Below are positions 9,404 through 18,270 of a DNA stretch of 64,000 nucleotides, piece after piece (positions within the stretch are counted from its first letter, which is position 1; every line of letters begins with the position of its first letter). A program made the translations under genes and the position numbers. The notes under the pieces are model-generated. The model was not told where the DNA came from. It saw only the letters and a list, made by a program, of their open reading frames with translations, and did not search any database. The stretch is from Brevibacterium sp. S22 (GTDB lineage Bacteria > Actinomycetota > Actinomycetes > Actinomycetales > Brevibacteriaceae). Where the stretch lies: assembly GCF_004745485.1 (NCBI RefSeq), contig NZ_RHFG01000006.1, forward strand, positions 1 to 64,000. The letters are read 5' to 3'.

Positions 9404-11317
9404 TCAGGACTCGGTGTCCGGAGGGGTCTCCGCCTCCCGGGTCGGGACCTCGCGGACGCCGCGCTTGGTCTCTCGGGAACCAGACTTCGATCGCTGTTTG
9501 CCAAGCAGACCCTGCGAACTGCTGAGGCGGTAGTCGATGCGTTCGTCGACCTTCTCGCCCAGGTATTCGTCGAAGTCGTCGGCCAGGTGCTCACCGACCG
9601 CACGGTAGCGAGCGGCCCGTTCGATCGCGGCGGTCCGCTTAGCCTCCTTTCCGAAGGCCTTGAGCGTGGACACACAGACAAGCAGCAAGATGATGGAGAA
9701 CGGCAGAGCCGTGACCAGCGAACCCGCCTGCAGAGCGGTCAGTCCGCCGGCGACGAGCAGAGCGATGGCGATCGCACCCTCCATCACTGCCCACAGCACG
9801 CGCGACCAGATCGGCGGGTTCGGGTGTCCGCCCGAGGCGAGCATGTCGACGACAAGCGAACCCGAGTCCGAGGAGGTGATGAAGAAGATCGCCACGAGGA
9901 TGATCGCGACGACCGAGAGGATCGAGCCCAGCGGCAGAGCACCGAGGACGTCGAAGAGTACACGTTCGGCGACGACGCCTTCCTCTGGATCGACGAGATC
10001 GCCGGCACCGAAGATCTGGCGGTAGATTCCGGTGCCGCCGAGCACGGAGAACCAGAAGAACCCGACGATCGAAGGCACGAGCAGGACGCCGGCGATGAAC
10101 TCGCGAACGGTGCGGCCGCGGGAGATGCGGGCGATGAAGACACCGACGAACGGCGCCCAGGCGATCCACCAGCCCCAGTAGAACAAGGTCCAGCTAGAGT
10201 TCCAATCAGCGCCTTCCTGACCGGAGTAGGCTCCGATGTCGAAGGTCATATCGAGCACGTTGGCCAACCAGACGCCGAGCGATTCGACGAAGTTCTGGAA
10301 CAGGAACAGGGTCGGCCCCAGCACGAGAACCGTGATCAGCAGGACGCCGGCCATCGTGAGGTTGATGTTCGACAGCCACTTGATGCCCGCACCCACACCC
10401 GAGACCACCGAGGCGGTGGCAAGGAAGGTGATGATGACAATGAGGATGATGAGGAACGTGTTGTCGTAGTCGCCGACAACTCCGATGTGCTTCAGCCCCG
10501 CGGAGATCTGCTGGACGCCGAGGCCCAGCGAGGTGGCGATGCCGAAGACCGTGCCGAAGATCGCGATGATGTCGATGAGGTCACCGACCCAGCCCTTCAC
10601 CTTGTTGCCGAGCAGCGGTTCGAGCGCCCAGCGGATCGACAGGGGACGTCCACGACGGTGGATGGCGTAGGCCAGCGCCATGCCGAGCACGGCGTAGAGA
10701 GCCCAGGGGTGCAGTCCCCAATGGACGAAGGTCTGCGCCATTCCCATCTGCGCATTCTCGACCTCGCCGCCCGGCCAGCCGGGTTTCGGTCCGGTGGTGG
10801 CGTAGGTCAGCGGTTCTGCGACGCCGTAGAAGACGAGGCCGATGCCCATGCCGGCGGCGAAGAGCATGGCGAACCAGGACATGAGCCCGAATTCGGGCTG
10901 GTCGTCGTCTTTGCCGAGTTTGATCTTGCCGTACTTCGAAAAGCCGACGATGATCGCGAAGGCGACGAAGAGTCCGACGACGAGCATGTAATACCAGCCG
11001 AGCTGGGAGACGATCCAGTTCTGGACGGTCGAGATGACATTGCCTGTGCTCTCGGGCAGGGCCACGGAGAACACGACGATGGCAACGATGATGACCAACG
11101 CAGGCCAGAACACACGTGGGGCGATCATGCCCTTGCCGATGCGCACACCCTGACGCTGCAGCTTCTTCGTGATTGCGTCATCGGAGTCGGTGTCTCCGAT
11201 GTGGTACTTCTCAGGCAGGTGCAGTTCGACGGGGTCGGGTTCGCCGAACAGCAGCTGCTCTTCTGGACCCGGGCCGAGCCCGTTACCCGGCTGGGAGTTC
11301 GTGTCGGAGTCGCTCAC
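9404..11317 (-). CDS. BCCT-family compatible-solute (betaine/carnitine/choline) transporter
   Basis: This secondary transporter has about 637 residues and imports quaternary-ammonium osmolytes, as BetP, LcoP and EctP do in corynebacteria. Family landmarks are FAAGMGIGLVFYGVAEP, the FVHWGLHPWALY motif, and the tryptophan-rich segment YWGWWIAWAPFVGVFIARIS. Both ends are long and charged: an acidic N-terminal tail and a C-terminal tail of basic and acidic residues. In BetP such tails take part in osmosensing. I take GTG at 11317 as start because GGAGG lies five bases upstream; the ATG 16 codons earlier has its only purine run touching the start codon. It is monocistronic. Confidence 0.93.
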   Translation of the reverse strand: MSDSDTNSQPGNGLGPGPEEQLLFGEPDPVELHLPEKYHIGDTDSDDAITKKLQRQGVRIGKGMIAPRVFWPALVIIVAIVVFSVALPESTGNVISTVQNWIVSQLGWYYMLVVGLFVAFAIIVGFSKYGKIKLGKDDDQPEFGLMSWFAMLFAAGMGIGLVFYGVAEPLTYATTGPKPGWPGGEVENAQMGMAQTFVHWGLHPWALYAVLGMALAYAIHRRGRPLSIRWALEPLLGNKVKGWVGDLIDIIAIFGTVFGIATSLGLGVQQISAGLKHIGVVGDYDNTFLIILIVIITFLATASVVSGVGAGIKWLSNINLTMAGVLLITVLVLGPTLFLFQNFVESLGVWLANVLDMTFDIGAYSGQEGADWNSSWTLFYWGWWIAWAPFVGVFIARISRGRTVREFIAGVLLVPSIVGFFWFSVLGGTGIYRQIFGAGDLVDPEEGVVAERVLFDVLGALPLGSILSVVAIILVAIFFITSSDSGSLVVDMLASGGHPNPPIWSRVLWAVMEGAIAIALLVAGGLTALQAGSLVTALPFSIILLLVCVSTLKAFGKEAKRTAAIERAARYRAVGEHLADDFDEYLGEKVDERIDYRLSSSQGLLGKQRSKSGSRETKRGVREVPTREAETPPDTES

Positions 11318-11551
11318 TTCGTCCTCCTGATCGAATGATGGGATTACCGCTTCACTCTGCCCCATTCCTCAGCCACCTTCAAGACAGCTTTCAGCTGGAA
11401 CCCGCATGCCAGGGGTGTTATCCCTGGTCACGAATGGAGTTCATCAGTTCCGGAATCGGGAGACATTACTTAAGGGAATGAAAGTGCGAACGAGAGAATC
11501 AGCCCGAGATTGAGACCTCGTTTCGGACTCTGCATTCAGTACAGTGGCCTC

Positions 11552-12886
11552 ATGGCCTCGACTCTGACTCCGCCCGGTTCGGGAACCGGTTCGGGCAATC
11601 GCCTGCGCATCTTCAACTGGGCTCTATGGGACTGGGGTTCGGCGTCCTTCAACGCCGTGATCATCACCTTCGTCTTCGCTCCGTATCTGACGAAGTCCGT
11701 CGCCGCCACCGAGGAGGCAGGCTCCTCGGCCTTGGGCTGGTCGATGGCCGCGGCCGGTTTCGTCATCGCCGTCATCGCTCCGGCCGCCGGCACCCGGGCC
11801 GATGCCGGAGGTCGGCATCGCCTGTGGCTGGGCGTGCACACGGCAATCGTCGTGCTCACGATGTTCGGGCTCTTCTTCGTCCGCGATTCCCCCGACTATC
11901 TGTGGCTGGGTCTGCTGCTCCTGGCCGTGGGCAGCGTCTTCTTCGAATTCGCCGAGGTGTCCTACAACGGCATCATGGTCCGCATATCCCACCCCGACAA
12001 CGTCGGCAAGGTCTCCGGATTCGGTTGGGGCATGGGCTACGTCGGAGGGCTGGTCCTTCTCGTCATCCTCCTCGTCCTCGTCATCCAACCCGAGGTCGGC
12101 TTCCTCGGCGCCAGCGACGAGGAGGGACTGAGATTCCGCATCGTCGCGGTCCTGTCCGCCGTGTGGTTCGCGATCTTCGCGATCCCCGTCCTGTTCTCGG
12201 CACCGGGCGCGAAGGTCAAGGGCACCTCGGGCGGGCACCCGATCCGCGCGTTCCTCTCCGATTATGCGGGCCTCGTGCGTCGTCTCATCCGGATGTGGTC
12301 GAGCGAGCATCAGACGCTGCGGTTCTTCATCGCCTCGGCGGTCTTCCGGGACGGACTCGCCGCGATCTTCTCCTTCGCCGGTGTGCTCGCTGCCGGCAGC
12401 TACGGGTTCTCCGCCTCGGAGATCATCATCCTCGGCGTGGCCGCGAACGTCGCCGCCGGTGCCGGTGCGATGATCGCCGGCTGGTTCGATGATCGCCTCG
12501 GACCGAAGCCCGTCATCATCGCGGGCCTCGTCGTCATCATCCTCGGCGGGCTGCCGATCCTCTTCAGCGCCGAGGCGGCCGTGTTCTGGGTCTGCGCCCT
12601 GATCCTGAGCTTCTGCGTCGGTCCGGTCCAGGCGTCGAGTCGGTCGTTCCTGGCCCGCATCACCCCACCGGAATCGGCCGGGGAGAACTTCGGCCTCTAC
12701 GCCACGACCGGTCGAGCCGTGAGCTTCCTGGGTCCGGCGATGTTCGCCCTGGCGATCATGATCTTCGGTTTCCAACGGGCGGGGACGCTGGGCATCCTCG
12801 TCGTCCTCGCCGTCGGTCTGGCCCTCATCATCCCGGTCCGACCCGACGCCCCGGCGCATTCCATGCAGGCGCGCACGGAGGCTTAG
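11552..12886 (+). CDS. MFS transporter, UMF1/Atg22-like
   Basis: This 444-residue membrane protein has about 12 helices. The N-terminal NWALWDWGSASFNAVIITFV is typical of the UMF1 (Atg22-like) branch of the major facilitator superfamily, whose bacterial substrates are mostly unknown. The start at 11552 lacks a Shine-Dalgarno sequence. A TACAGT hexamer six bases upstream suggests a leaderless transcript. The 3' end overlaps the convergent SRPBCC gene by four bases. Confidence 0.85.
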   Translation: MASTLTPPGSGTGSGNRLRIFNWALWDWGSASFNAVIITFVFAPYLTKSVAATEEAGSSALGWSMAAAGFVIAVIAPAAGTRADAGGRHRLWLGVHTAIVVLTMFGLFFVRDSPDYLWLGLLLLAVGSVFFEFAEVSYNGIMVRISHPDNVGKVSGFGWGMGYVGGLVLLVILLVLVIQPEVGFLGASDEEGLRFRIVAVLSAVWFAIFAIPVLFSAPGAKVKGTSGGHPIRAFLSDYAGLVRRLIRMWSSEHQTLRFFIASAVFRDGLAAIFSFAGVLAAGSYGFSASEIIILGVAANVAAGAGAMIAGWFDDRLGPKPVIIAGLVVIILGGLPILFSAEAAVFWVCALILSFCVGPVQASSRSFLARITPPESAGENFGLYATTGRAVSFLGPAMFALAIMIFGFQRAGTLGILVVLAVGLALIIPVRPDAPAHSMQARTEA

Positions 12887-13368
12887 CCGGCGAGCAGCTC
12901 GTCGATCTGGTTGAGCGCTCCTGTCGTTCCTTCGACGGCACCCATCTCCACCACGGTGCGCAGTGCCTCGACGGAGTCGAAGATCGATTCATAGGTGGCT
13001 CGGGTCCCGTTCTCGGTCGCTTCGAAGCTGTAGACGCACCTGCTTCCGGGCATCGATTCGACGATGGCGAAGTTCTCATCGGCGAAGTAGTCGCGGAATT
13101 CCAGGCGCGTGGGACGATCAACAGCGGTCACCTCCCACAGTCCCCAGAACTTCTCACCTTCCGGGCTCGTCATGAAGTACGTGACTCTGCCGCCGGACTC
13201 GAGCGAATGGTCGACGACCGTGGCCGGGTACGTCGGAGGGCCCCAGATCTGCTCGAGCTGGCGGGGGTCGGCGTAGATCTCCCACACCCGGTCGAGCGGC
13301 GCCGCGAATTCGGCGACGATCGTCAGCGTCAGTGTCTCTTCGTCTGTGAAAGTGTCGATGACCGGCAT
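12883..13368 (-). CDS. SRPBCC / AHSA1-like domain protein
   Basis: This 161-residue protein of the START-like SRPBCC fold has AHSA1-type features: FAAPLDRVWEIYADPRQLEQIWGP near the start and a WEVTAVDRPTRLEFRDYFAD segment. Proteins of this type, encoded beside an ArsR regulator, are common in actinobacteria and firmicutes; most are uncharacterised and may bind a hydrophobic ligand. The gene is 31 bases downstream of the ArsR gene on the same strand and is presumably co-transcribed and under its control. A GAGGAG ribosome site precedes the ATG. Confidence 0.85.
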   Translation of the reverse strand: MPVIDTFTDEETLTLTIVAEFAAPLDRVWEIYADPRQLEQIWGPPTYPATVVDHSLESGGRVTYFMTSPEGEKFWGLWEVTAVDRPTRLEFRDYFADENFAIVESMPGSRCVYSFEATENGTRATYESIFDSVEALRTVVEMGAVEGTTGALNQIDELLAG

Positions 13369-13399
13369 TGCTGCTCCTCGAACATTGTGTTGGCTGGCT

Positions 13400-13753
13400 T
13401 CACGACCCGGCCTGGTGATCCCCGGCCAGAAGGTCGTCGATCCTCTGCACCCGGTCGACCCATTGGTCTTCGAGCTCGGCGAGCATGCTCCTGATGGCGC
13501 GAAGCGGACCCACCTCTGTGTGGGCGATCTGCGCTCGACCGACTCGGCGCTTCGTCACCAATCCTGCACGTTCGAGGACGGCGACGTGCTTCTGCACTGC
13601 GGCGAAGCTCATTTCGTAGTCGGCTGCCAGATCGGACACCGAAAGGCCCTCCCCCGCGACTCTGCGCACGATATCGCGCCGGGTCCGGTCGGCCAATGCC
13701 TGGAAGAGCGCATCCGCCTCGTCATCGAGAAGTCCTTTCATACAATCCATCAT
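13400..13753 (-). CDS. ArsR-family transcriptional regulator
   Basis: This winged-helix repressor has about 117 residues. The N-terminal helices (DDEADALFQALADRTRRDIV) and recognition region (GLSVSDLAADYEMSFAAVQKH) are typical of ArsR proteins paired with SRPBCC genes. There is no CxC metal motif of classical metal-sensing ArsR; the only cysteine lies in the extreme N-terminus (MMDCMKG). The exact start is uncertain: ATGs at 13753, 13750 and 13741 all lack a ribosome site. A perfect 8+8 inverted repeat immediately upstream is the likely autoregulatory operator. Confidence 0.88.
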   Translation of the reverse strand: MMDCMKGLLDDEADALFQALADRTRRDIVRRVAGEGLSVSDLAADYEMSFAAVQKHVAVLERAGLVTKRRVGRAQIAHTEVGPLRAIRSMLAELEDQWVDRVQRIDDLLAGDHQAGS

Positions 13754-13771
13754 ACAACCGAATGGTTGTAT
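13752..13771. promoter_or_regulatory. Putative ArsR operator
   Basis: ATACAACC and GGTTGTAT form a perfect inverted repeat around GAAT, abutting the ArsR start codon. Position and symmetry fit an autorepressor site controlling the ArsR-SRPBCC operon. The protein-site link is inferred. Confidence 0.6.
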
Positions 13772-13806
13772 GTAAATAGAGGGAGCGGAATTTTCCGGCT
13801 GCGCCA

Positions 13807-13843
13807 TTGACATCCACGATTGCACACGCGTTTAATATTAAAC
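13807..13843 (+). promoter_or_regulatory. Promoter and palindromic operator of the TetR-ABC operon
   Basis: TTGACA (13807-13812), an 18-base spacer and TTTAAT (13831-13836) make a near-consensus promoter seven bases before the ATG at 13844, so the mRNA should be leaderless. The -10 hexamer lies inside a perfect 14-base palindrome GTTTAATATTAAAC (13830-13843). This is the expected place for TetR autorepression by blocking RNA polymerase. Confidence 0.7.
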
Positions 13844-14488
13844 ATGCGTTCAACGACTTCCGATTCCAGCCCGCGCCGCTCTCCGAACTCCTCCCCGGAG
13901 ACGGCGCAGAAGATCCTCTCCGCCGCCGTCGCCGAGTTCGCCGCTCATGGGTTCACGAAGACAACTGTCCGCGGCATCGCCGCTGCGGCCGCGGTCTCCC
14001 CCGGGCTGGTCATCCACCATTTCGGTTCCAAGGACGGGCTGCGCAGCGCCTGCGATGATCACGTGTTCGACCTGATAACGAGCGCAAAGGCGCGCAATGC
14101 CGAATACGCCACCATGGCAGTGCAGATGATGTTCGACGACCCCGAACTGGCCACGGCAGTTGACTATCTCGTCAAGTCCCTGCTCGAGCCCAGCGACCAC
14201 GGACAGCGCTACTTCGACCACTATGTCAACCTCGTCGAGTCCTATATCACCGAGGGATTCGCCGGATACACCTTCCGACAGAGCGAGGACTCCCACGGAC
14301 AGGCGGCGACCATCGCGGTCATGGCTCTGGCACCCTCCCTGCTCGAACATCGTCTGCATTCGGTTCTCGGCACCGAAGACACTGCCGGAACGATGGCCCG
14401 ACTCGCCCCGCATCTGCTCGATCTCTACCTGCATGGAGCGCTCGAATCCGTCCCCGACAACTCTGACCTAGGAGATGAGGAACCATGA
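13844..14488 (+). CDS. TetR/AcrR-family transcriptional regulator
   Basis: This 214-residue regulator has an N-terminal helix-turn-helix ([18 protein letters not shown], then [27 protein letters not shown]) and a helical ligand-binding C-terminus. The start at 13844 directly follows a palindrome and promoter. A TTG at 13820 is in frame but lies inside the promoter. The stop overlaps the ABC ATPase start by four bases (ATGA), so it most likely represses the downstream exporter operon and is relieved by the exported compound. Confidence 0.92.
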   Translation: MRSTTSDSSPRRSPNSSPETAQKILSAAVAEFAAHGFTKTTVRGIAAAAAVSPGLVIHHFGSKDGLRSACDDHVFDLITSAKARNAEYATMAVQMMFDDPELATAVDYLVKSLLEPSDHGQRYFDHYVNLVESYITEGFAGYTFRQSEDSHGQAATIAVMALAPSLLEHRLHSVLGTEDTAGTMARLAPHLLDLYLHGALESVPDNSDLGDEEP

Positions 14489-15423
14489 GCACTGTGACCC
14501 GCACCCGTCGTACCGACGACAACCGAGCATCCGCCTCGGCGGCGATCTCGATGCACGAGGTCGTGAAGTCCTTTGGACGTGTCCGCGCACTCGACGGCCT
14601 CGACCTCGAGGTCGACCGCGGCGAGGTCCACGGCTTCCTCGGCCCCAACGGCGCCGGCAAGTCGACGACGATCCGGATCCTGCTCGGAATCCTGCGGCAC
14701 AACGCCGGTACGGTGCGCCTCCTCGGCGAGGATCCCTGGTCGAAGGCGGTGCCCCTGCACCGCCGTCTGGCCTATGTACCCGGCGATGTCGAACTGTGGC
14801 CGGGGCTGACCGGCGGTGAGGCGATCGACCTGTTCGCCCGGCTGCGCGGAGGGGTCGACAGACGACGTCGCGATGAACTCATCGAACGCTTCGACCTCGA
14901 TCCGCGGAAGAAGGGCCGGACCTATTCGAAGGGCAACCGGCAGAAGGTCGCGCTCATCTCCGCACTGGCCTCGGACGTCGAACTGCTGCTCCTCGACGAA
15001 CCGACGGCCGGGCTCGACCCGCTCATGGAGGCGGTGTTCCAGGACTGCATCCGCGAGGCGAAGGACGCCGGCCGCACGGTGCTGCTCTCCAGCCACATCC
15101 TCGCCCAGGTCGAGGCACTGGCCGATCGGGTATCGATCATCCGCTCCGGTCGCATCGTCGAGACGGGAACTCTGTCCGAGCTGCGGCACCTGTCGCGGAC
15201 GACGATCGCCGTCGGTCTCGAACACGATGCGCCCGCCCTGTCCGAGATGACCGGAGTCCACGACCTCGTCCGCGAAGGTTCGCGGCTGCATTTCAGCGCC
15301 GATACGGCGCAGCTGCCCCGTATCATGCGGGCACTCGGAGAGCATGATGTCGAATCGCTCACCGCGACCCCGCCGACCCTCGAGCAGCTGTTGCTGCGTC
15401 ACTACGGCAAGGAGGAGTCATGA
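14485..15423 (+). CDS. Drug-export type ABC transporter ATP-binding protein
   Basis: This 312-residue single-domain ATPase has Walker A GPNGAGKS (residues 53-60), signature YSKGNRQK, Walker [13 protein letters not shown] and the switch histidine in SSHILAQ. YSKGN in place of LSGGQ is usual for the DrrA/CcmA-like export branch, so the motifs look functional. It sits between the TetR gene and a permease gene, with four-base overlaps on both sides. The exporter permease carries an internal stop, so the ATPase may now lack an intact partner. Confidence 0.93.
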   Translation: MSTVTRTRRTDDNRASASAAISMHEVVKSFGRVRALDGLDLEVDRGEVHGFLGPNGAGKSTTIRILLGILRHNAGTVRLLGEDPWSKAVPLHRRLAYVPGDVELWPGLTGGEAIDLFARLRGGVDRRRRDELIERFDLDPRKKGRTYSKGNRQKVALISALASDVELLLLDEPTAGLDPLMEAVFQDCIREAKDAGRTVLLSSHILAQVEALADRVSIIRSGRIVETGTLSELRHLSRTTIAVGLEHDAPALSEMTGVHDLVREGSRLHFSADTAQLPRIMRALGEHDVESLTATPPTLEQLLLRHYGKEES

Positions 15424-17156
15424 ATCTGCTGGCCGCGCACACGGACGATGGGGATCGCCCCATCCACGGCGGTGGGCCCACAGCACCTCGGTCGTCGCGC
15501 CATCGTGGTGCACATGAACGCGAAGGGGCCGGCCGCCTCGGCGAGGGGAACCTGGCAGGGCTGGGCCATCTACTGCGGTTCATGCTGCGGCGGGACCGGC
15601 TGTGGCTGCCGATCTGGGTGCTTGCCCTGTCTGCGCTCACCGCGTATTTCGCGAATGCGATCGCCGTGGTCATGGACTCGGATTCGCTGCAGGCGATGAC
15701 GGCGTTCGCGAAAAATCCGGTGATGGCGCTGATCACGGGTCCGGGCTACGGGCTCGACCAGGTGACCGTCCCGCGGTTCATCGTCGGCATGTACGGAGTG
15801 TTCCTCATGATCGGGGCGGCTCTGATGTCGATCCTCACGGTCTCTCGGCACACTCGCGCCGAGGAGCAGACCGGGCGGGCCGAGCTCGTCCGCGCGAGCG
15901 TCACCGGTCGGCATACTCAGCTCATTGCGGCCCTTGTGCTCACGGTGTTCATGAATCTCCTGCTCGCTGCTGGGATGGCGGCGGCGTTCGGATTCTCTCA
16001 GGCCGAACCGGATTCGTGGTCGGCGACGGTGCTGTTCGCGGTCGGGATCGGCGCGGTGGGCTGTGTCTTCGCGGCCGTCACCGCGGTCACGGTGCAGCTG
16101 AGTGCCTTCGCCAGGGCCGCCTCGTCGATGGCCGGCGCGGTGCTGGCGCTCAGCTTCGTCCTGCGCGGGATCGGCGATATGTCGCACGTTTCCGGAGGTT
16201 CGCTCGATTGGCTGTCGTGGTTCTCGCCCTTGGGGTGGGCGCCGCAGACGGCGCCGTTCACCCTCGACCGCTGGTGGCCGCTACTGTATTCGGCCGGTCT
16301 GTTCGCAGTCCTCGTCGTCGTGGCCGTGGTGCTGCAGTCCCGTCGCGATCTGGGTGCCGGGATCGTCGCCGAACGGCTGGGCCGGTCGCAGGCAGGACTG
16401 CTGCTGTCGACGCCGCCCAGTCTGGCACTGCGCCTGCAGGCATCGAGCCTGATCTGGTGGTCGCTGAGCATGCTGGTGATGGGGGTGGTGTTCGGTTCGT
16501 TCACCGGCCCCATGGACGAAGGCGCGGCGGGGATGCCGCCGGAGATTCTGTCGATCATGGGCGGACGGTCTGGCATCGTCGACGGGTACCTCGGCTATAT
16601 GGCCCTGTACTTCGCGATCATCGTGGCCGCTTATGCGGTCATCGCCGCTGGCGGGCTGCGGTCTGAGGAGTCCGCGTTCCACACTGAGCCGGTGCTCGCC
16701 GCCGCGGTTTCCCGTGCTGGCTGGTTGGTGTCGTGGGCTGTGGTGACTCTGTTCGGGGCGGGGTGGCTGCTGGCTATGGCCGGTCTCGGCGAAGGGGTGG
16801 GGGCCGCGGTGTCGATGGACGATTGGTCCCTGCTGTGGCCTGCCCTGCTCGGACACCTCGCGCAGGCGCCGTCGATCTGGGCTCTGCTCGGCTTCGCCTA
16901 ACTGCTCTATGGCCTCGCCCCGCGGCTGATGAGCCTGAGCTGGATCGTCTTCGGCGCCTCGGCGGTCCTCGCCCTCTTCGGCGGGCTGATGCAGCTCGAC
17001 GATGCCATCCTCGATCTGTCCCTGTTCACCCATATCGGCCAATACCCGGCTCAGGATCTCTCCGCCGAGGCGGTGCTGTGGTTGGTCGGCATTACTGTGG
17101 TCCTCGTCGGGCCTGGGATGGTCGGGTTCCGGAGGCGGGACCTTGTGACGGCGTGA
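15420..17156 (+). pseudogene. Antibiotic-exporter type ABC permease interrupted by an in-frame stop
   Basis: The frame encodes a roughly 578-codon multi-spanning permease like the exporters of polyketide antibiotics that pair with DrrA-like ATPases. Codon 494 is TAA (16899-16901), directly after LLGFA. The same frame then continues without a gap as LLYGLAPRLMSLSWIVFG through one or two more membrane segments to a natural TGA at 17154-17156. The upstream part alone is 493 residues. This is a single nonsense change, and TAA is a rare codon in DNA this GC-rich. It could be a recent inactivation or a base-call error. Read-through cannot be excluded but nothing here suggests it. Confidence 0.82.
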
Positions 17157-17185
17157 GAGCCGGGGCGGGTGCGTCCCGCCTGGTC

Positions 17186-18033
17186 TCAGGTATGCGTCTC
17201 CTCGGACTGAGAATCGGCAAGGAATCCGGAGGATCGGGCCCGGCGGAGGACCCCTGCACGGTTCGTCACCCCGAATTTGCGATACAGCGCCGAGAGTCGA
17301 TTCTTCACGGTGCCAGTGACTTGGTTGAGTTCGGCTGCGATCTCCGCAACGGAGAGACCGCGAGCCAGGAGATCGATGAGCCGGGCCTCTCCGGCGTTGA
17401 GCTGCTGTTGATCATCGCTGCCGCATCGGCTTCGTCGATACCGTCCAGATCGATCCTGACGACACTTCCGGCCAGCCACAGCCCGGCGATGAGGTCGACC
17501 GGGGAGCGCACGGATTCTGCGGCGATGACGAGCTTGATCCTGCGCGCGTCCGTCAGTTGGGCCAGCACCGCCAGGGAGTGATCGTCGACGAGATCGGCAT
17601 TGTCGACGACGACCAGAAAGTCTCCTCCCTCAGCTCGCCGTTCGAACAGATCACCGATCACCGACAGCGCTCGACCGGGCGGAAGGTCTGTGTCGATGCC
17701 TTCCCGGGACAGCAGGATTTCGAAGATTCCGAGGTTGCGCACCCGCGCGGTCTCCGATCCGCGCAGGCGGGTGACCGACAGATCGGGGTCGAGACGGGAG
17801 AGTGCGGCATTGAGCAGCGCGGTCTTCCCGACTCCCGCCGCGCCGACGATGAGCGCACCCAGATGCTTCTGTCCGGAGATCGCGTCGACGACCGTCGAGA
17901 GTTCGGATCCATAACCGAAGAGTCGTCGCGACGGTGCGACTTGGGGGATGCGCGTGGTCCTGCCTGACACGTTGCTCAGCTTTCCGTACCCCTGGGGATC
18001 TTCTGCGGCGGGGAATGCGGGGCCCAGCGGCAC
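17186..18033 (-). pseudogene. Remnant of a LuxR-type AAA (LAL-like) regulator
   Basis: Two overlapping frames preserve different ends of one regulator. The upstream frame (18033 to 17305) starts MPLGPAFPAAED and has an ATPase domain with Walker A GAAGVGKT and Walker B-like FLVVVDNAD. It loses similarity after RIDLDGIDEADAAAM. The other frame (ending at 17186) encodes a LuxR C-terminal helix-turn-helix: LNAGEARLIDLLARGLSVAE, then KNRLSALYRKFGV. Normal LAL regulators have several hundred residues between these parts. Here the ends nearly touch and are out of frame, near 17410-17450, which implies an internal deletion plus frameshift. It is convergent with the broken exporter permease. Confidence 0.72.
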
Positions 18034-18130
18034 GGGGTCCGGCCGGAGGGACTCTCAATCGGATTCGACAATGGAATTCCTGAGTTAGTCTTACCACTCG
18101 CGATAGGTGTAGTAATACATTCTTGAAACA

Positions 18131-18158
18131 AAGTTAGCCGATTGTGATATGAACATCC
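18131..18158 (+). promoter_or_regulatory. Candidate promoter of the acyl-CoA dehydrogenase operon
   Basis: TTGAAA, about 16 bases and TGATAT occur in an AT-rich stretch upstream of the dehydrogenase pair (roughly 18124-18151 on the plus strand). The remaining 110 bases form a leader that includes one CGCCGAGGCGG copy (reverse orientation, 18174-18184) and ends in AAGGAG. Coordinates and assignment are approximate. Confidence 0.3.
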
Positions 18159-18270
18159 GATCGGACAGGAGGGCCGCCTCGGCGAGGATCTCAGCCTCAC
18201 CCACTTGTGAGCCGGAACACCGGACCGTACCATTGAAGGAAAGTTACTGAACGATCTATAAGGAGTTCAC

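Noticed and set aside
14425-18033. Biosynthetic gene cluster for an exported antibiotic
   Set aside because: A TetR/ABC exporter is present, but there are no polyketide, peptide-synthetase or tailoring genes around it, and the permease is broken.
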